From Megalonaias nervosa (lineage: Eukaryota; Mollusca; Bivalvia; Unionida; Unionidae), in assembly GCA_016617855.1 (NCBI GenBank), contig JAECUM010004448.1, positions 104,467 through 168,466 on the forward strand: a stretch of DNA of 64,000 nucleotides. The letters are read 5' to 3'. Below, in pieces: positions 24,431-36,284 of the stretch. The position numbers and the translations under genes are program-made. Below the pieces are notes generated by a model. The model saw only the letters and a list, made by a program, of their open reading frames with translations, was not told the origin of the DNA and ran no database searches. The first letter of the stretch is position 1; every line of letters begins with the position of its first letter.

Positions 24431-26105
24431 GGTCATCATTTAAGGACCCCAAGAACCAAGTTGTAATGGGTAGAGCTGTAAACTGAACACCAAGAACCGT
24501 GATGTAATGGGTAGATCTGTTCATTTAACCCCAAAACCTGTCTTGTAATGGATAGATCTCTTGATTTAACCCCAAGATCTGTGTTGTAATGGGTAGATCT
24601 CTTGATTTAACCCCAAAACCTGTCTTGTAATGGATAGATCTGTTGATTTAACCCCAAAATCTGTGTTGTATGGGTAGATCTCTTGATTTAACCCCAAGAA
24701 GTGTGTTGTAAGGGGTAGATCTGTTGATTTAACCCCAAGAACTGTGTTGTAATGGACATATATGTTGATATAACTCCAAGAACTCTGTTGTAATGGGTAG
24801 AGCTGTAAACTGAATCCCAAGAATTGTTGTAATGGGTAGATCTGTTGATTTAACCCCAAGAACTGTGTTGTAATGGGTAGATCTTTTGATTTAACCCCAA
24901 AACCTGTGTTGTAATGGGTAGATCTGTTGATTTAACCCCAAAACCTGTGTTGTAATGGGTAGATCTGTTGATTTAACCCCAAAACCTGTGTTGTAATGGG
25001 TAGATCTGTTGATTTAACCCCAAAAACTGTGTTGTAATGGGTAGATCTGTTGATTTAACCCCAAAGTCTGTGTTGTAATGGGTAGATCTATTGATTTAAC
25101 CCCAAAAACTGTGTTGTAATGGGTAGATCTCTTAATTTAACCCCAAGAAAATAAAGTATGGGGTAGATCTGTAGATTTAACCACAAGCATGGACATATAT
25201 GTTGCTTTAACCTCAAGAAAAATGTTGTAATGGGTACATACGTTGAATTAACCCCAAGAACCATGATGTAATGGGTATATCTGCTGATTTTATACCAAGA
25301 ACTATGTCATAATGGGTAGAGCTGTAAACTGAACCCCAAGAACTATGTTGTAATGGGTAGATCTGTTGATTTAACCCCAAGAACTGCATTGTAATGGGTA
25401 GATCTGTTGATTTAACCACAAGAAATGTGTTGTAATGGGTAGATCTGTTGATTTAACCCCAAGAACTGTGTTGTAATGGGTAGATCTGTTGATTTAACCC
25501 CAAGAAATGTGTTGTCATGGGTAGAGCTATAAAATGAACCCCAAGAACTGTGTTGTAATGGGTAGCTTTGTTAATTTAACCACAAGAACTGTTGGAATTG
25601 GTAAATCTATTGATTTAACCCCTAAAACCTATGTTGTAATGGGTAGATCTGTTGATGTAACCCCAAGAACCATGTTGTAATGGGCAGAGCTGTTGATTTA
25701 ACCCAAGAACTGTGTTGTAATGGGTAGATCTGTTGATTTAACCCCCAAATCTGTCTTGTAATGGTTAGATCCATTGATTTAACCCCAGAATCTGTGTTGT
25801 AATGGGTAGATCTGTTGATTTAACCTCAAGAACTATGTTGTAATGGGTAGATCTGTTGATTTAACCCCATGAACTGTGTTGTAATGGGTAGATCTGTTGA
25901 TGTAACCCCAAGAACTGTGTTGTAATTGGTAGATCTGTTATTTAATCCCAAAAACTGTGTTGTAATGGGTAGATCTATAGACTGAACCCTTAGAACAATG
26001 TTGTAATGGGTAGATCTGTTGATTTAACCCCATGAACTGTGTTGTAATGGGTAGATCTGTAGATTGAACCCTTAGAACCATGTTGGAATGGGTAGAGCTA
26101 TAGAC
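24430..26105. repeat. 41-bp tandem minisatellite (about 40 copies) in intron 8
   Basis: The unit reads roughly CCCCAAGAACTGTGTTGTAA then TGGGTAGATCTGTTGATTTA. Copies differ by substitutions (CCAAAACCTG versus CCAAGAACTG) and small indels. Central copies (24880-25110) are the most uniform and the ends are more diverged. Each unit carries an AGATCT palindrome. Confidence 0.95.
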
Positions 26106-27239
26106 ATAACAGGACTGGAGAGATAATATAACTTGAGTTGTGCTGATACTCATGTTCCCATTTTTGTGATCTTGATTAAGTAAGAACAACAAAAACTCAT
26201 TTTAAATGACTGATAATGGTTTGGATAATTGGGGATTTACACAAAAGTTCTTGAATTTGTATCATTTGAATAAACTACTGTAACTTCAGGGTAATAAGCA
26301 TATGTGTTTATTATTAAAGTAGTGGAGGCCATTTGCAATACAATTTTCATCTTTACGATTAAAAAAATACGAGGTTGATATACAAATCTGATTGTAGAAA
26401 CAGACAGATAGAATGTAAAGCCCTATCAAAACCAGACAAATGTTATAACATAAAGTCCATAACCTGATAGCATCCTGTGAGTTTTAAATGAAAATATTAA
26501 ATATTTAAAAATCAGTTATGCCTTTCATACGTTATATGTAGTTCTTTCCACCTACACGTGTGATTCCCACCCAGAAAGGCCACTGCTGTCATAAAGCAAA
26601 CTTTTTTAGTAAATTATGTTTTTCAGAGAATACTTACCATATTTACATTAGGGATATAACCTGTTACCTGTTACCTCCCAAATCCAGCCCTATTAAAAGA
26701 TGAAAATTCATCTTTCCGTCTATATCATACAGACAAAAGGCAGTAACTCTTGTACATTACCTCCTCTTGCCACCAATAGGTGTCATCAGTTTTAAAGCTG
26801 AGCAAACTACCAATGAGAATGCTTGCATAGGGGGTGGATGGGATCGTCTTGAAGTAATATCACTGGGTAAGTATTCGTGGAGAAAGATAATTTACTAGAA
26901 ATTTCTGTTTTCCCCTTTGAATGCATTCCTCAATCACATTAACATTAGGGGAATAGATAATAGGAGGAGGGAATACTGAGTATCCAATCTATTCATCAGG
27001 TATCAATCTAAAGAAGAAAGATTTGACTCCCAGAGCAAATAACAACCTGCTCTATAACTTAAAGCAACACAGCCTATGGTCATGAAAACCTTGACAGTTC
27101 TATCAGATTAAAAATCTTCTAAATGCCAAAATCTTTTGGAAAATTCAGTGACACTATTGGCTGTGTTAGTTTAACAGGGGCTGGTGGTCATCTTGGCTGC
27201 ATCCATAAGTCTCACCAGATTAAGGTTTTGTCACAACTA

Positions 27240-27694
27240 ACTAGTAGGTCTCATAGGTCTTTATGATGACTGATATCTCCACTGCCATAGTGTCTGAATG
27301 TGTCGGCTATCGTGAAGCAGTAACCTTCGATGGCAATTGGCAAAAACTTTTTCTCCCCAAACAGCCAGATAAAAAGTCGGCCTGCTGAAGGATTGAGGCA
27401 TTCAAAGGGATGATGGTACAGACTCTATGCCACTCCGATACATGTCACTTTCCTTTATAAGCCTTCAGAATGGAGGGCCTTCATGCTCTTGAGATTCTCT
27501 CCACAATCAAAGGTCTGAATTCTTTCTCTCACAAGGTTGACCAAGGCTGTTCTGACAAGATCCAAGCATGAAAGAGAAGATGGTCCTATCAGGGGTGTGA
27601 CCTCAGTTGTTGGATACGATTTGGTTTGACTGTAATCTTTCTGGGTAGGTCTATCACTAGCTTTTGTAGAATGTTGACCCAGAATTTGTCCCAT
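27240..27694 (-). pseudogene. DIRS copy C1 tyrosine recombinase N-terminal remnant
   Basis: SCLDLVRTALVNLVRERIQ and the following LKSMKALHSEGL lie where copy C2 has the RPSTLKGYEGKW block. Frameshifts break the domain. Confidence 0.55.
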
Positions 27695-27725
27695 CTGAGA
27701 GGGCTATCAAAAGTATTTTGCACTT

Positions 27726-28082
27726 CTATCCCAATATTTGCTGCATTAATTTCAGTACTAAGACCACAAAGGGGGGCAGGGGGGAGTAAGCAAAAGCCCA
27801 TAACCACTCCCAACTGATTGACAGAGCATCCGCAACCCAAGCTTCTGGGTCTGGGACTGGTGGATCTTCTGATGCCACCAATCTAATGAAAAACCGATGG
27901 ATGAAGGGACCATTCCACAGGAATAACTTGTCCCTGTCTGGACAGAACATGGACCAAAACAATGAGTCTGCCATGAATGTCAGATTTGCATGTTGATCTG
28001 AAGTTGGTAACACCAACAAAGAAACTGTCAGACCAGCACAAACAGGTTGGTCGATTTGGTGCCCCATTTTTTGAGGAAGCAA
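27726..28082 (-). pseudogene. DIRS copy C1 RNase H C-terminal segment
   Basis: The frame reads QHANLTFMADSLFWS then PDPEAWVADALSISWEWLWAF and AYSPLPP. It follows the end of DIRS RNase H and its connector, where a DP.A...DAL...W pattern precedes YAFPP. It is preserved for about 100 codons without a stop. Confidence 0.7.
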
Positions 28083-28325
28083 GTCACTACTACAGCATTA
28101 TCACTGATAATCAGGAATGACTTCCGGCAGAATCAGTCCTTCCAGAGCTGGAAGGAATTTAGGATAACTTTCATTTCCAGAAATTTGAGGACATTCGCCT
28201 GATCCCCATCTGCCACTGACTGGCTACACGTGTGCTCACCAACCGTATGTACCAGCATACAGTTAAGAAGATAAATATTGATATCTTCTTACCAACAAAA
28301 TTTCACTGGTGAAAATCCAGCAAAG

Positions 28326-28652
28326 CTAACAGGCTGTGTTGATTTTGTTGGGTCTGGTGGCCATCTGTGCTGCTGCTACCAGACCAACCAGATGTAAGGT
28401 TTTCCTCAGCGACACTAAATCTTTGAGATCAAAACTTAAGAAGGTTGACTCTGCATGCCAGCCAACAGGTTCTATTATATCTCGACTTGAAACATGACAT
28501 TTTAACATGAGACTCATAGATGGCTCAAAGCATCTGAGTTGTAATATTCTAATATTCATGATGTGCCTCTGATCAGAGTATGCCAAGCATACAACCCACT
28601 TCAGCCACAAAGCATGTGCTTGAGGGGTGATATCCTGTGTCCCAGCTCTCAC
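28326..28652 (-). pseudogene. DIRS copy C2 tyrosine recombinase catalytic domain
   Basis: RAGTQDITPQAHALWLKWVV then LAYSD, and later EPVGWHAESTFLSFDLKDL, match the segment of DIRS recombinases that leads to the final tyrosine (W.S..TF..FY..D). The conserved tyrosine position reads SFD, so the catalytic Tyr appears lost. The H-x-x-R box is also not intact. Confidence 0.7.
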
Positions 28653-28929
28653 TGGAAGGAAGATTCACTTGCCACAACTTATCTCTGGGTGTTTCAAGTA
28701 GTGACTGAGAGCACAAACAGAATCTTGCATGGCAACTGTTCTTGACCTGACTATGGAAGAGAGCATGTGAGTGATAACTCTGGTTAACTACAGATGGTAA
28801 CCTAGTTTTGGCTACAAAGCCTGCTTGTGTCAAGAGAACTACTGAACCCTCCGATCTAAACTGAAGAGAGTTCAGGTCAACAGAAAGTGCATGCAGTTCG
28901 CTTAATTTGCTAAACCTATCAGGAAACAT
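28573..28929 (-). pseudogene. DIRS copy C2 recombinase middle segment
   Basis: SKLSELHALSVDLNSLQFRS corresponds to the R.SELHAL helix region of DIRS recombinases. Here the first catalytic Arg position reads K or L. It joins the catalytic domain through a frameshift. Confidence 0.65.
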
Positions 28930-29112
28930 GTCTTCAATGATAGTAACTTTAGCAAAATGTAAGCTAGAAGCTCATACCGATTCAAACCAAGCCATGTCAA
29001 AACCCAGGATTGGTTCCATTTGGAAACAGAGTCAGCAATTATGGTCCATTGAGACCAAAAAGGGCTAAAAGATCCGATGTTATTATGCCCAAAATCATGT
29101 CTGGAATGATGC

Positions 29113-29478
29113 CTAAATGTGCCCAATATCAAGGAGTGGTAGCTTTTGAGAAAAAAGGTTGGCCAGTTGAGGGATTGAGGCACACTGAGGGATGATGTTA
29201 TTGGTATGGCACCAGTCCCTGAAAACAAGCCACTTTCCCTCGTAACCCTTCAAAGTGGAGGGCCTACTTGCTCTCAAGATTCTCTCCACAATCGAAGGTT
29301 TAAATTGTCCCTCTCCCAAGGTTGCCCTGATAAGAGCCAATTGTGGAGAAGAAGATGGTTCAGGCAGGAATAGAATATCCATTACCGTGGTTGTCTGAGA
29401 AGATCTGGGTTGGCCAAAATCTTTATGGGCAGATCTATCGCTAGATTGAGTTGATAGGTGATCCAGGACTTGTCCCAT
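29113..29478 (-). pseudogene. DIRS copy C2 recombinase core-binding domain
   Basis: IVERILRASRPSTLKGYEGK and VFRDWCHTNNI give the clearest core-binding signature in the window. A stop or shift separates it from the middle segment at 28.9 kb. Confidence 0.8.
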
Positions 29479-29683
29479 CTGAGAGAGGCCATCAGAATCA
29501 TCTGCAATTCTGACCCGTAACTTCTATATTATTTATTGTATCAGAACCGCAGGAGATTACACAAATGACTGCAACCCCTCCCATCTGATTGACCATGCAT
29601 CTATGGCCCAAACTGCTGGGTCTGGGAATGGAAAGATGAATGTGGGTTACTTGTGAATCTACTATGTCACAAAAGATCGATCA

Positions 29684-30175
29684 CTAGAAGCACCCAAAGT
29701 ACACAAATGTATGTGAAGACTGATTGATGGAAAGACCATTCCATGTGAAGGACCTGACCTCTCTTGGATAGAGTGATGGCCAATACAATGAGTCTGCTGG
29801 GAATGTGTCTGATTTGTATATTAATATGAGACTGTTGCACCAAATCAAAACACACAGGTCGGGTAATCTGGTGCTTCCCAGTTTGAGGAGATAGGTAACC
29901 ACCACAGAGTTGCTGGACCCAATGAGGACCACATTGTTTGAGAGTTCCTCTGGTTCCCACGTGCTACTTAAGTTAGTGAAGTCCGGCAACAGGTGGGCAT
30001 CCCAATCGTACGCAATGGTATTGCTACATAACATTATTTCCACTTGGGGCTTCTCTAGCGGGATTCCCATTGTCAGCCAACCTGTGTTGTGCCACTGATG
30101 CAGGAATGATTGAATCTCAGGTGTGATCATGACTTTGATCCAGAGGACTTGAAAAGAGTGCCACTGTGCTCGCAA
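29684..30175 (-). pseudogene. DIRS copy C2 RNase H domain
   Basis: KPQVEIMLCSNTIAYDWDAH is a decayed form of the VEIM..DAS..GWGAHL motif kept in copy D, with the first catalytic Asp replaced. SNSVVVTYLLKLGSTRLPDL matches the later DN..VV.YL.K.GGT motif, also without its Asp. The enzyme is dead although the frame is open. Confidence 0.75.
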
Positions 30176-30392
30176 TGTCTGCTACCACATGGAGTTGCAA
30201 GAACTCTCTCACTGAAATCCAAGTCCTGTTACAAACGGACTCGACGAGTTCAACAATTCTGACTAAATGAACAAAAGGAAGTTGCACCAGATTCCAGTCG
30301 GTTAAAAATTTCACATCCAAATGGACACAGTTCTGGGATGAACAAAGGACTGACTTTTTCCAGTTCACTAGATAATCTAAAAGAGAGATCAT
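30117..30392 (-). pseudogene. DIRS copy C2 RT thumb/connection fragment
   Basis: YLVNWKKSVLCSSQNCVHLD then VKFLTDWN follows the G..VNW.KS.L.PSQ...LG..F.T motif at the end of DIRS reverse transcriptase. Confidence 0.7.
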
Positions 30393-30645
30393 TCCTGCCT
30401 TGAGGTAGGATAGAACTTACCATATGTTCCTAGAGGATGTCTTCCAGGCATGCTGTCATCGTTGTAGATGTCAATCAAAACAACAATACAATCAATAATC
30501 TTGGTAAAAGGCCAAGGCTGATGTTGGCTGATGTTGAGGCCAAAGGGGAGAGCTTTGAACCAATAAACTCTTTTGTGGTAAGCAAAACGGCGAAATTTTT
30601 CATGACATGGGGTGGATAGGGATGTGAAATTATGTGTCAGTCAGC

Positions 30646-30951
30646 TCAAGACTGATGGTATACTCCGTTGGAGCAGATAGGCGCATTGATCTCACCGTCT
30701 CCATTCTTGAAATGTGGAGGCGCAATGAACTGATAGAGGTGACTAAAGTCAATGATGGGTCTCAACATGCCATTTGCTTTCTGAAAAAGACAAGTCTTGA
30801 ATAAAACCTCTGGGATAATTGTATTTGCACAAGCTCCACCACCTTTTTTTTTTGAGTGACCATATCTCTTGTTGCAGAAGGGCATCCTTCTCCAGATCTG
30901 ACGGTGCGTCCATGAAGAGGGGAGAAGAGGTTGTTGATGAACGAAACCCAA
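30646..30951 (-). pseudogene. DIRS copy C2 RT fingers/palm fragment
   Basis: LFQKANGMLRPIIDFSHLYQ then PHFKNGDGE matches RT block 1 and 2 (VPKK.G..RP.IDLS.LN....PHFKMET). An A-rich slip at about 30850 breaks the upstream frame. Confidence 0.75.
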
Positions 30952-32170
30952 AGCCCCTCTGAATTACCTGCCTGGATCACCCCCCCCCACCATTCTTAGC
31001 AAATAGGGACATCCATTGAGGTCAAATCTGGTTTCTTACCACTTCTGTATGATTGCTTCCTAGGGATTTATATTGGTGCACATATTATTGAGAAGATCCC
31101 CTGTCCTGAGGCTGCTTAACACTTCACACTGGTGGGTCTGAGTGGTGTCCACTGGGCTGCCTAAATATTGGTGAACAATGCTTCACTTCATCCAAATTAT
31201 CTGCGGGAGCTAAAGATGGAGAGGGAAAATCTGACCTTAAGTCAGAACTGCACTGCCATCTGCACCAGTTGACATAAACGTACCCAAATGTGACTGCAAC
31301 ATATCTGCATTCATCTCCCCCAAATCTTGTGATGTCATAGTGTTTAAGGTGTTGTCCTTCTGAATTGGTTGGTTGGGGGGGGGGACCCTGGTAGCATCGC
31401 ACATGAGGCTCACAACTCATTCAGTATTTGGATGAATATTTACTACATCTGTACTTATCATGCATGCTTTTCCCTCTTCCCTTTGCCTTTTACTGATTCT
31501 GCATTATGGCCAACCAGGTGTCCTCTGACTACAAACTGCACTTGCTTCAAAGAGAAGTGGCAGTGCATATGGTGCATGACATTGAGAACTGATGTGTCTT
31601 CCCATTCTTTGAATTTTGTGCATTTACTGCATTTAGAAGACATGTTTCTGAAATGATAAAATAATAAAAACAATAAATTAATATGAAGTTTGATAATAAT
31701 TCACTATTAACACCTGTTATAAACAGTGTCCAAACAAAAGACAGCATGCGCAAACACTTGAAAGTCAACATGCCTCAACAATGGAGTGCTGCACAATGTG
31801 GTCCAAAATGACCAAGTCAGAGAAAGTGGTATATTTCACAAAATATCTGTCAAATTAAAAAAATAATGTATACCACCTGTTTATGAATTAATGTTAATAC
31901 AAAATTGTAAAAGGTGGCTTGAATTTCACACAAAAAGACTTGGATTAATGGGAGGCTTATTCTGTACTATGCAGTGTATGGAAGCAAAACTTAAAACTGG
32001 CAACACAAATTGGTGTTGATGGGAATTAATGGGCAAGAGCTACTGCCCTTGTCTATATGATATAGACAGCAAAGATGAATTTTGGCTTGAAGTAGAGCTG
32101 GACCTGGGAGGCAGCAGGCTTATATTCCCTAATGTTAATGTGATTGGGCAATGTATTCAAAGGAGAAATT

Positions 32171-32837
32171 TAAAAACTGAATAAATCAATGATCTTTCTT
32201 TTGAAGTGACAAGTCCAGACCCCTTCTCCAATTCACAGATTTAAATACTAATGAAAGGATCATCATTTGCAAAACCACACAAACTGATGCTCAAAAAACA
32301 ATGGTTTGTTTAAATAAAAATTACAATTGAGGCTGTATCAATATTGGTCTGAATAATTTGCATCATAAACATTGTAATAGTTTTTTCTGCTCTTCATCTC
32401 TCTCAATAACAATTTAATAACAACATTAATAAAATATTTTAAAGAAAACACTGCAGCTACTAAATGCTGAGAGAGTTTAGATACTGAAATGATTCTGCAG
32501 TTTGGAGTACAGCCATAAAAATGACTGATGAAAAAATAACCCAAGTAGAATCTAATTTCATTTTCTCTCAAGATTAAAATTTCAGTAATATCGCTTGAAA
32601 TATAGTTGATATCTATTATTAAAAAAAAATACAACTACTGTTTGAGACTAAAGAACAGATGGCATGTTCATGGTATAGAGTGACTGAAATCCATCTACCA
32701 AATAAGAATTCAGACACATTAAGCATAAAAATTGGATGGAACTTTTAACCTCCTGCATGTGAATAGGTAGTCATTATATTCTGGTGGGTACCAGCTCAGG
32801 TTATACTATTTCATCCAAGCTTAACCTCTGATCTTAC
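32171..32837. other. Intron 8 end, AT-rich, no gene recognised
   Basis: The open frame at 32338-32634 has no recognisable domain. Confidence 0.5.
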
Positions 32838-32955
32838 CCTCGCCCAGCATCGCCCTCCAAGAAGAGTATTTATGGTGCTGTAATCTTCAGATGCCCAGAG
32901 TGGCTTGCCAATCAAGATCTGATCAACTGTGCTTGAAGTGCTTGTATAATGAACA
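32838..32955 (-). CDS. GALC: GALC exon 8 (nucleophile glutamate)
   Basis: The 118-base exon reads VHYTSTSSTVDQILIGKPLW then ASEDYSTINTLLGGRCWAR, after one base that completes the Gly codon of exon 7. The counterpart is [20 protein letters not shown] then SSEDFSTLNSDMGAGCWGR. The Glu of SED is the family nucleophile, and the Cys of RCW matches a conserved cysteine. The acceptor is ACTTTTTCCAG and the donor is AGG followed by GTAAGA. Confidence 0.96.
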
Positions 32956-34830
32956 CTGGAAAAAGTTTAAATTTTGCTGATTTTTTTATCTATGAGCATC
33001 AAGAATGCACCCGAGAGCAATGTAAGTGAGATACTGGAATAAGTTGAAAGATCTATTTCAGAAAGGACCTCAGTTAGTTGGAAGGGGCCTTTTTTAATCA
33101 AGACAGCTGGAAAAGGAATTAATAGATTATGCGGATATAGCTTTAATCCTCTAAACTCTTTTGTTAAAACTTTAACTTTAACTTGTTTGATTTGCAAAAC
33201 AAGTTCATAAATGCACGACTTTGTTCAACAAAACATTTTGAAACAATACACTACATGCTCCTGAGATGAGCTGTATCAAGTGACATAACCCCATGCACAA
33301 TGGAAGTACGTCTTGCTGTTACATAATCTGAACAGGTTGCAAACTGGATGCACAAAGAGAAATAACCCAAAACAGTATCATACATTTGAACCCAAAAGGC
33401 TCAACCCAAGGATATAATTTAAGAGCAGGAATGGTACAATGTGATTGGTAAGAATAGGCTAATATTCAAAATATGCACTAAATTGGATAAGAATTTCTAA
33501 AAATAAAATAATACAGTGAAACTCTTCAAAACAAACACCTCAGTATACCGGACTCCCCTCAAGACTGGAATTTTTCCTTCTTAAATATCACCATGATTTT
33601 CCTCAGTAAACTGAAACTCAACTCCAATTACCAAAACAAATTGCGATTGCAAATTTTAATTATACACTTAAAGAAACCCCATAAAACCGAAACTCACTAT
33701 AATTTTGGAAATGTATTGTAGCTGCTAACTTAATGACATGCTGGAACAGATTAATTACAGTTAGCAAAAACAAAAATAATAATAATAATAAAAATAATAA
33801 ACATTAATCAAAATGCATCCACCTTCCTGACTCCATGGCCCCATTCAGAGGTATAACCTTGCATAAATAATATGTTATTCCTTACCTGTAGTAAGCTTCT
33901 CAAGTAATTTCAAATAATTAATTAAAACATAAGAGGTGGAATTAAAACTTTCACTTTCATGTGTCCTGCCCAAGGACTTGACCCAGGAGTAGGAGTAGTA
34001 AAATAAAAAATATTGTCATAGAATAAGGCAAGAAATAACTTGGTTTCGCCTTAGAACGATTTGATCATTTTCGTCATACATGCATACAACATTGCCTAGG
34101 GTGGATAATTGTTTTTCAAGTTAAGTGACTGAGCCAGCATGCATCTCATCATAGATCGCTTGCAGTGAGAGACACCAAAAGCACGGTATGCATGGGTATT
34201 TTACCCTTGCATATTTATCCTGTAAATTTAAGGCAAGTTTCTGTTCTAATCGACACATTATCACAATTGATCATGTTTGTTTCAATTGATTATGCTGTGT
34301 TTCAATTGAGTACATGGAACATATGTTGTGTTTCAGTTAGTACATTTGAGTACAACTGAGTTATACCTATTTGCATGAAATTTTATGAATCTTACCTTTA
34401 TTACATGAGATTATATGAATCACATCTTGGTTTTACTCTATCATGTCTACGATTCTGAATGTATGAATCACATTGTTTTCACCATTTCTGAATGATTGTA
34501 TGAGTTATTTGGGGTTTTTTTTGTCATAAGATTTCATAAAGTCACAAATTCATTCACATATAACATATGTTTGTGTGAAGTAATTGAATGAGTCGTATGT
34601 TTAGAGCTTGAAAGAATCACACTGTATATGTTGTAGAGAATGCACATACATTTATTCATTCATTTCATAAACTTCCATCTTTCATCACATTGTGTTTGTG
34701 TTGTCATTTAATCCAGGCATCCATTCATGTCAAATATCAAGTTGAAATGATGTCAAACATTAAATAAATTAGTTCTGGAGCTATTGTAATTAACCCAAAA
34801 AAGGCAGACCCTCCAATTTGCTCTAATTTT
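32956..34830. other. Intron 7 part, no gene recognised
   Basis: It holds a possible transposon end at about 33515 (ACAGTGAAACTCTTCAAAAC), an (AAT)n run at about 33775-33800, and a degenerate TTTCAATTGA/GTACAT repeat at 34240-34370. Confidence 0.45.
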
Positions 34831-35348
34831 TAAGGAAATTACGTTTATCAGAGAATACTTACCCAATCACATTACGTTAGGAATATTAGCCTGCTACCTG
34901 GCAAATCCTGTCCTACTAAAAGAGGAAAATCATTTGTTTTTTATTTTGATAGACAAAGGGCAATAAATCTTGCCCATTATCTCCGCTTGGCACCAAAGGT
35001 GTTGCTAGCTTTTAGCTGAGCAAGATACTAGCAAGGATAATTGCATGGCGGGGTGGTTAGGAGAGATTTTAAGTAATGTGATTGGGTAAGTATTCTCTGT
35101 GAAACATAATTTATTTAAAAATTTGCTTTCTCATTCAAATATGTTCTCCAATCATATTACATTAGGAAAAAAATAGGACAGAATTGAAGGTTTGAATTGT
35201 TTGTCTCACAAGGCTGTCCTGATAAGAGCTGAGCATGTAAAGAGGAGGACGGTCTGAGCTGGGAAGGACCACCCATGACTGTGGTTGCTGGAGAAGATTT
35301 GGGTTGGCCAGACTCTTCCTGGGCATAACTATCACTTGAACGAGTAGA

Positions 35349-35609
35349 TCAGTGACCCAGGATTATTCCTATCTGAAAGGGGCTATCAGAATCATCTTGC
35401 CATTCTGACCCCATAACTTCTAGATTATTTTCAGTCTCAGCACCGTGGATGGGGAGGCAAATGCTCACAACCCCTCCCAAATGATTGACAGTGCATCCAC
35501 AGCCCAAGCTTTTGGGTCTGGAAGTGGAGAGATGAAGGTTGGTAGCTTGTGATTCAACCAAGTTGCAAAAAAGGTCGATCAATGGATGCCCCAAAATGCG
35601 CAAATCCAA
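35349..35609 (-). pseudogene. DIRS copy D RNase H connector segment
   Basis: LGHPLIDLFCNLVESQATNL followed by STSRPKSLGCG matches the W..P.IDLFA...N..L..F connector downstream of DIRS RNase H. Confidence 0.6.
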
Positions 35610-35724
35610 GTGAAGATTAATTGATGGCGAGACATTCCATGCGAAGGACTAGGCCTCTTCTGCATAAAGTGTCAGCCAAGACTTAATGAGTCTGCTGGGC
35701 ATGTGTCTGATTTGTATGTTGATA

Positions 35725-36089
35725 TCAACGCAGCAACTGCCAAATCTGAACAAACAGATCGGGTGATTTGGTGCCTCTCTGTTTGAGGAGACAGGTCACC
35801 ACCAGAGACTTGTTGGAGCTAGTGAGGACCGTTTTCATCTCAGAGTCAATCTTTTCATGAGAGAAAAAGCTTTGATGACAGCCTTCATTTCTAGGATGTC
35901 GATGTGAAGAGGCTGTTCCCCTAGCTCCCACATGTCACTGATGATAGTGAAGGTCAGCAACAGGTGGGCACCCCATCCTTGCGCACTGGCATCGGTACCT
36001 ACCATTATTTCCACTTGAGGTTGCACCACTGACATAGGAATGATCAGATCTTGGGCATGATCATGGCTGTTTGATAAAGGGGACTTCAA
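35725..36089 (-). pseudogene. DIRS copy D RNase H domain
   Basis: QVEIMVGTDASAQGWGAHLL keeps the first catalytic Asp, and HIDILEMKAVIKAF keeps the catalytic Glu. After a frameshift, SNKSLVVTCLLKQRGTKSPD gives the third motif with its Asp lost. This frame helped to identify the whole family. Confidence 0.8.
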
Positions 36090-36284
36090 AAGAGGTGCTA
36101 TTGTGCTCGCAATGTCAGCATAAAAAGAGACAGCTTAGAGGGATCAAGTCCATTGTTGCAATGGATAAACCAAGGAGTTGCAAAAACTCTCTCGCTAAAA
36201 TCCAAGTCCTGTTGGAAATGGTCTCAACAAGCTTGACAACTCTGATTATGCAAACACGAGGAAGTCACATTAGATTCTGGTTGG

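Larger units (their letters stand above)
26600..28270 (-). mobile_element. DIRS-like copy C1 (5' truncated)
   Basis: The left terminal region 26620-26960 contains the ACTTACCATATTTACATTAGG box, the GTCTATATCATACAGAC palindrome and the inverted AATATCACTGGGTAAGTATTC box. A second CAATCACATTAACATTAGGG copy follows at 26930. Minus-strand recombinase and RNase H C-terminal remnants follow to 28.1 kb. At about 28.27 kb the sequence jumps to an internal position of a second copy. Confidence 0.7.
28271..32170 (-). mobile_element. DIRS-like copy C2
   Basis: From high to low coordinate on the minus strand: RT (30.95-30.12 kb), RNase H (30.18-29.68 kb) and tyrosine recombinase (29.48-28.33 kb). The right terminal region at 32030-32165 has the CTATATGATATAGAC palindrome and CTAATGTTAATGTGATTGGG. 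Domain order RT-RNase H-recombinase is diagnostic of DIRS elements. The low-coordinate end lacks its terminal repeat because it abuts copy C1. Confidence 0.78.

Noticed and set aside
24566..26192. Minus-strand frames with repeated LNQQIYPLQHSSWG-like peptides
   Set aside because: By-products of the 41-bp minisatellite in intron 8.
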